DNA of 34,586 nt from Perkinsus chesapeaki (taxonomy: Eukaryota > Perkinsozoa > Perkinsida > Perkinsidae). The notes beneath the pieces were generated by a model, which was not told the origin of the DNA, did not search any database, and saw only the letters and a list, made by a program, of their open reading frames with translations. How positions within the stretch are numbered: the first letter of the stretch is position 1; each line of letters starts with the position of its first letter. Position numbers and translations under genes: made by a program. Shown one piece after another: positions 30,530 through 34,586 of this stretch. The DNA is taken from positions 1 to 34,586 of the forward strand of contig JAAPAO010000377.1 of assembly GCA_013115145.1 (NCBI GenBank). The letters are read 5' to 3'.

Positions 30530-31154
30530 GGCCCTCGACGATTGATTATTAATCTACGACTTTTCGACGACTGAATTCTGAACCATGGCAAGTAGTCTAC
30601 TTATTAAGTAGTACTTAAAGTAAACCGTGTGGAAGACAAAAGAATGAGGTTGATTGGAGTCTCTCCGCAAGCTAAAAGCATTGATAAAAGCATTCCATTC
30701 TGTTAAGGTAGCATCAAACACTTCCCGAGGTAGGTCCAATCAGCAGACTTGCAAGAGGACGGTACACGACAGCTCCGCTACTTTGACACGGAAATGCGAG
30801 CTAATTATGAGGGGAGCCAGCCAACAACGGGCGAGTACGCATCAACGACAATGCATACTGTGATGGAATGATTTCCGGTGTAACTCGGTTCAGCACATCG
30901 CGGTTAAAACACCATAGGGTATGTTTCATAATTCACACGGACATACTATGAAGTTGGAAGAAGTTTGGTATCAACACTGTTGATTCAACAGTTGATGCAT
31001 CTTTTCGGAATCTCCTCCCGCTCTTTACGTCATAGTTGGCCTTCCTTATCTCCCAAAATTTTCTCCAAATATGAAATTAACATTTCAATGAAAAATAAAA
31101 ACAATAGTGCGAAACCTCATCGGAATTTGGTGAATACTCGAAAAAAAATTCTGC
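30530..31154. other. No firm gene
   Basis: A minus-strand frame at 30554-30739 ('MDLPREVFDATLTEWNAFIN') looks mildly protein-like, but its 5' partner exon could not be found. The rest is AT-rich with T-runs. Confidence 0.35.
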
Positions 31155-31478
31155 TCATCCTTTTTCGTCAAAGAATCGATCATGTGTGTCGATACAGCAC
31201 TGACTGTTACTAGCAGCCGCAATTTCAATCCTACAGGTTACCTCGGAAAATAATCGATAGTGCAGAGACGGCCAGAAGGTCAGGGTTCGACTGGATGTCT
31301 GATGAGCACTATTCGGGAATGTCCTCTTTAACCATGTAATTTTAGCCACATCGCAAATTCCATCCAATCGACGATTCAGACACTCCCTAAAATGTGCTAC
31401 TGAAGATGAAGAAGGTTGGTCAGATTTTGGCGGTGGAATTCCCAATTGTGTTTCAGGGAGATCCTGTATTAGCAACAT
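31155..31478 (-). CDS. Two-exon small protein (about 93 aa), unknown
   Basis: Exon 1 is 31478-31242, exon 2 is 31199-31155, with a 42-nt intron (GTAACC...GTCAG). Because 42 is a multiple of three the unspliced frame is also open. Readable parts: 'MLLIQDLPETQLGIPPPKSD', 'SSSSVAHFRECLNRRLDGI', then 'CCIDTHDRFFDEKG'. The start may be further upstream (the frame is open to 31535). It lies 90 bp from the EF-hand start codon on the other strand. No family recognised. Confidence 0.42.
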   Translation of the reverse strand: MLLIQDLPETQLGIPPPKSDQPSSSSVAHFRECLNRRLDGICDVAKITWLKRTFPNSAHQTSSRTLTFWPSLHYRLFSEVTCRIEIAAASNSQCCIDTHDRFFDEKG

Positions 31479-31568
31479 ATTATCTTTTGGGAAATCAGAT
31501 AAGTAAGTTCTGCAATCCCCGAGGGATTCTGACACCTCTAGCTGTATAAAGGTTCACTCGTCCTAATC

Positions 31569-32816
31569 ATGAAGAGCTACGACTGGGTCAAGTCTGGCGA
31601 GATGAGGTTCGCTTCCCCGTCTTGATGACCACACTTGACTTTCAGGTCGCTGCTAAGGATGCTTGTGGATCTTCATCCGCAGCGCTGCATGCCTTGCTTG
31701 AAGCTCGGAAGCTCAGTGAGGGTAATTGTCACGCTGTTGCAAACGTTATCTCACCACCGTCAACAATGTGATCAGCACATTTCCATGTGAAGCATTAGCG
31801 CAATCGTCTCTCGAATAACACTTGGATCAAAGACCAGAATACTGATGGTCGGACATCACAATGATTGAACCACTTTCCATTCTATTTCCAATGAGGGGGA
31901 CCTCGCCTTCCTATAGTGTCTGTTATCTACTGTTCCGGCTGCGTTCGAGCAGGCACCATCGCAGCGCCATCGCTGATTGACGTGAAACAAGAACTCAGGA
32001 ACGCTTTAGTCTCCCAAGACGGAATCACCGCCCTAGTTGCCTTGCGAGAAAGACTTGAATCTAAAGCTCAAAGGCAAGGTCGGAAACTGGTCACCGTCGA
32101 GGAGGTGAGGTATCCAATGTAGCTCACTGTAACCTTCGGAGTTTGGTAGGTCTTGTCATGCTTCCCACCGACCGTGATGCAGATCGACGGCGTCGACGAC
32201 TTTCTGCATCTGCTCTGTCGAATTAAGCCGGATTCACTCTCCATTGATGATGTGAGCAATCGGACCTTCAAACACGTTATCAAAATGATCGGGTTTCGAG
32301 GAGTTGGGACTCCGAACTTGGGAGCTTCAGTAACACTCATCACCATCTGAATTTGCAGAAAGCTTGAGAAAACCTCAATAATGAATATCCGAGCTTGAAC
32401 CGTGCATTTACTGTCTGCATGGACTGGTTTTTCTACTGTAGCTACTCGATCGTCTGCGCCTTCGGCTACCTTGCAGCTATCTACAATCGTTCAATGACAT
32501 GCTCCGTCGGAAAGGCATCGTCTCTGACGAAGCCGAAGCAATTGACGGTAACTTCAATAAGAAAATATTTAGCTGAGTGCGCTAATTTTAAGGGTTCAAG
32601 TTAACGGAGATATCTGTGAATGGCACACTGAAGACTGTCATTCAAAATAGATGTTCAAGTGACGGTATTATTCAGAAGGGCGACTTCGAGGAGTTGGTAG
32701 GGTTTTCTCGAGAAAGCAAAATGATGTGGAATGCCACGCAGGTTCGAGACGCGTTTGGTTGTTCCAGCGAGGAGGACCGGAAAGCCGTTTTGGCCATGTT
32801 TGGTCTTCAACAGTGA
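31569..32816 (+). CDS. EF-hand calcium-binding protein, multi-exon; one junction unresolved
   Basis: Exons 31569-31586, 31646-31721, 31953-32104, 32183-32251, 32301-32329, 32477-32547, then an unresolved short piece, 32660-32696 and 32742-32816. Introns of 45-60 nt occur and phases match except around 32548-32659. The last part encodes an EF-hand: 'RRKGIVSDEAEAID' leads into a loop whose second half is 'DGIIQKGDFEEL', then 'RKAVLAMFGLQQ'. The middle segment 'QDGITALVALRERLESKAQ' recalls the helical spacing of calcyphosin-type EF-hand proteins, and earlier loops are degenerate. The first six codons are the only support for the start. Between exons 6 and 7 a piece of length 3k+1 is needed to complete the calcium loop; no canonical exon fits, so a microexon, a non-canonical splice or a defect is possible. 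Confidence 0.62.
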
Positions 32817-33559
32817 TGCATGACACTCCATCATGCCATATGTGGCAGAGTCTGTTGTGGTCCGATGTGTGTTGAGTTCTAGAGTCATCCGTCGTAGTCC
32901 ATCGGCGCACCAGAATCTTGAAAAGATACCTGTATTGAATGGCCGAGCTTTCGAATGACGAATCTAAAGAGTCTGAATCAGACCGTCTGATGGTCCTCTC
33001 GAATGAAATCTCTGCTGTGAGAGTTGAGACCCATCTCCCCGATTTCGCACGATCCTGTGATTTGGTATGAGACTTACCAAGTTTGACTTATACGAGTATA
33101 ATTATTATTATGGATGGTTAACAAGTGGTACATGCGCATCTAGGATACTCATTGATATTAAATCGGCCTAGCTAGTCGGAAAGGATGTGTTGCATAGTGT
33201 GAACGATGTGATTTAATTGTTCGAGCTACACACGAGATGTTCTGAATGCTGAATGTTGTTCAGCCTTTCCTTATCGATTTGATAATCCTAAGCCGGCAAT
33301 TGGAAGATCCCTATTCCTACTAGGCTCCAAAATATAATATCAATGTGATGTGTTGGACTTTATTGGCTGCTAAATAAACTAGACTTTAGCTGTCAATGAA
33401 CTCTCGGGAGTTTGAGGAGCCCTTAATCTGAAATTGACCCCGAGAAACTAGCCGAAACGGTTATTGTATGGCTATATCGTTTCACAAAACTTTGTAATTA
33501 TTGGAATGAATACCCCATCATACTCTCATCAATGTGAAGTGTGATGGATATAGTCTAAG
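32817..33559. other. No gene recognised
   Basis: 3' flank of the EF-hand gene and intergenic DNA with several AT-rich stretches. Open frames here are mostly antisense shadows of the EF-hand exons (32655-32910) and show nothing else. Confidence 0.4.
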
Positions 33560-34166
33560 GAAACCATCAACGGGCCGTGGTCTAGTTCTTTATTCCTTAT
33601 CGCAGTCTTCTGTTTACAGTTCCAATCGGAAGTTTTACAAACCCTAAGGATACGCAGCATGACGAGATACGTCGTATCGTACAAATGTCGGGCCAGCCTC
33701 ACACACCTCAGAATGGAAGCCGTCAATAAGGACCAGCTTCATATCAATAAAGCGTTGTTTGAAATGTGAGACTTGAAAGCGAACTTGACTGACTGCTCCC
33801 GTCCAAGTAACGTTGATCTCAGCTCAATGGGCTGCAATCCAACGCAATAGTAGTGACAATTGCACGTTTCCAGTCTCCCTAGAATGAGGTATGAAATGAT
33901 TTATCATGGGTGGCCGCTGGTTGACATTATTATGCAAGCACTACTTTCAGTCGAAGGATGTGTTGAATCGCAGAATGGTAAGGGTTGGCTTATGGAATCC
34001 CAATCAGCAGATTCACAAGGCTTTCATTAGAAGATTGAATTCGATTCTAACTTTAACAGTTGAACTGTTGCAATTCAATGGCATCACTCTAATAATCACC
34101 GCGGGAGAACACAACGCGTTAAGGATTTCTGAAATGTCCTCCAGATATACCGTGGTATGCCAGTAA
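33560..34166 (+). CDS. Unresolved plus-strand spliced coding region
   Basis: Several protein-like segments in different frames suggest exons: around 33610-33700 ('TVPIGSFTNPKDTQHDEIRR'), around 33717-33770 ('MEAVNKDQLHINKALFEM') and 33884-33977 ('RYEMIYHGWPLVDIIMQALL', then a GTAAGG donor after an acceptor CCCTAG). A consistent set of junctions was not found, and the gene may extend past the window. No domain recognised. Confidence 0.3.
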
Positions 34167-34586
34167 AAACTTGTAAAAATCGGAGAAGTTGACGATGGCA
34201 TCAGATAGAATTCCAGATGCAAAGAATTAATAATATAAGAGCAGCTCTTAAAGAGAACACCAGCATTTTGGCGATAGCGTTTAGACAAGTGGGGATGAAA
34301 ACCCACCATATAAAAAGCCGTCAGTATAATGCGACAAGATTCAATAAGGCTTTTGAACCCGATTAACATTTAAAAAGTGTTGAGCATGAAAGCTACGAGC
34401 TATGACGGAGGTTCCTCTGACCATTAATGGGTTGAAGATTATACATTTGAATTACTCTTTTGACGGACGACAGAATATTTAAAGCACCTCCGCCAGGCCT
34501 AAGAGGCATACCAGGGACTTGGAATCGATCGGCATCAGCAAGAAGGATACGCTTGACCATGTCTGGTTCAGCTCCCAGTGATAGAA

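Noticed and set aside
33906-34369. Overlapping plus (33906-34166) and minus (34013-34369) open frames
   Set aside because: Neither has a domain; part of the plus DNA is better read in another frame ending in a GTAAGG donor.

Overview
This is nuclear DNA of a unicellular eukaryote, most likely a Perkinsus-like alveolate. The evidence is an elongator tRNA-Met with internal boxes A and B and a T-run terminator, no operons, GT..AG introns in nearly every gene, a secreted subtilisin of the kind Perkinsus carries in numbers, and retroelement debris. The genus is an inference; eukaryote is firm. The spliced genes were assembled by hand by matching reading frame and splice phase across each junction. 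About twenty introns come out at 40-57 nt, and where an assembly is complete the exon lengths sum to a multiple of three.

Layout. 1-1098 is a truncated LTR-retroelement (Gag zinc knuckle, half a protease, the start of reverse transcriptase). It is joined to a broken copy of the 5' end of a subtilisin gene (1099-1203, -); the intact subtilisin is at 2366-3682 (-). A nine-exon coiled-coil gene (4316-6744, -) and tRNA-Met(CAU) (7126-7198, -) follow. 7459-8275 holds a tentative secreted-protein gene whose intron contains a 55-nt tandem repeat. A six-exon gene of unknown function (8851-10051, -) lies head to head with a six-exon ES1/DJ-1-superfamily gene (10083-11297, +), with 31 bp between start codons. 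Then come a secreted protein with two saposin-like domains (12054-12833, +) and a single-exon PB1 protein with three UBA-like repeats (13747-14892, +).

15292-18065 (-) is a seven-exon 5'-methylthioadenosine / purine nucleoside phosphorylase. It is followed by small spliced genes at 18266-18718 (-), 19030-19948 (+), 20905-21825 (-), 22324-23056 (-), 23173-23620 (-) and 24213-24609 (-). 26076-28525 (-) is a seven-exon, four-helix membrane protein. After a 20-bp minisatellite (28871-29190) come a small spliced basic protein (29833-30328, +), a two-exon gene (31155-31478, -) divergent from an EF-hand gene (31569-32816, +), and an unresolved plus-strand coding region at the right end.

No shared pathway joins these genes. 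The recognisable functions are secreted proteolysis, saposin-like lipid or membrane interaction, purine/methylthioadenosine salvage, a DJ-1-superfamily enzyme, ubiquitin-related scaffolding and calcium binding. The most distinctive property is the architecture: very short introns with relaxed donors, short intergenic spaces and head-to-head starts.
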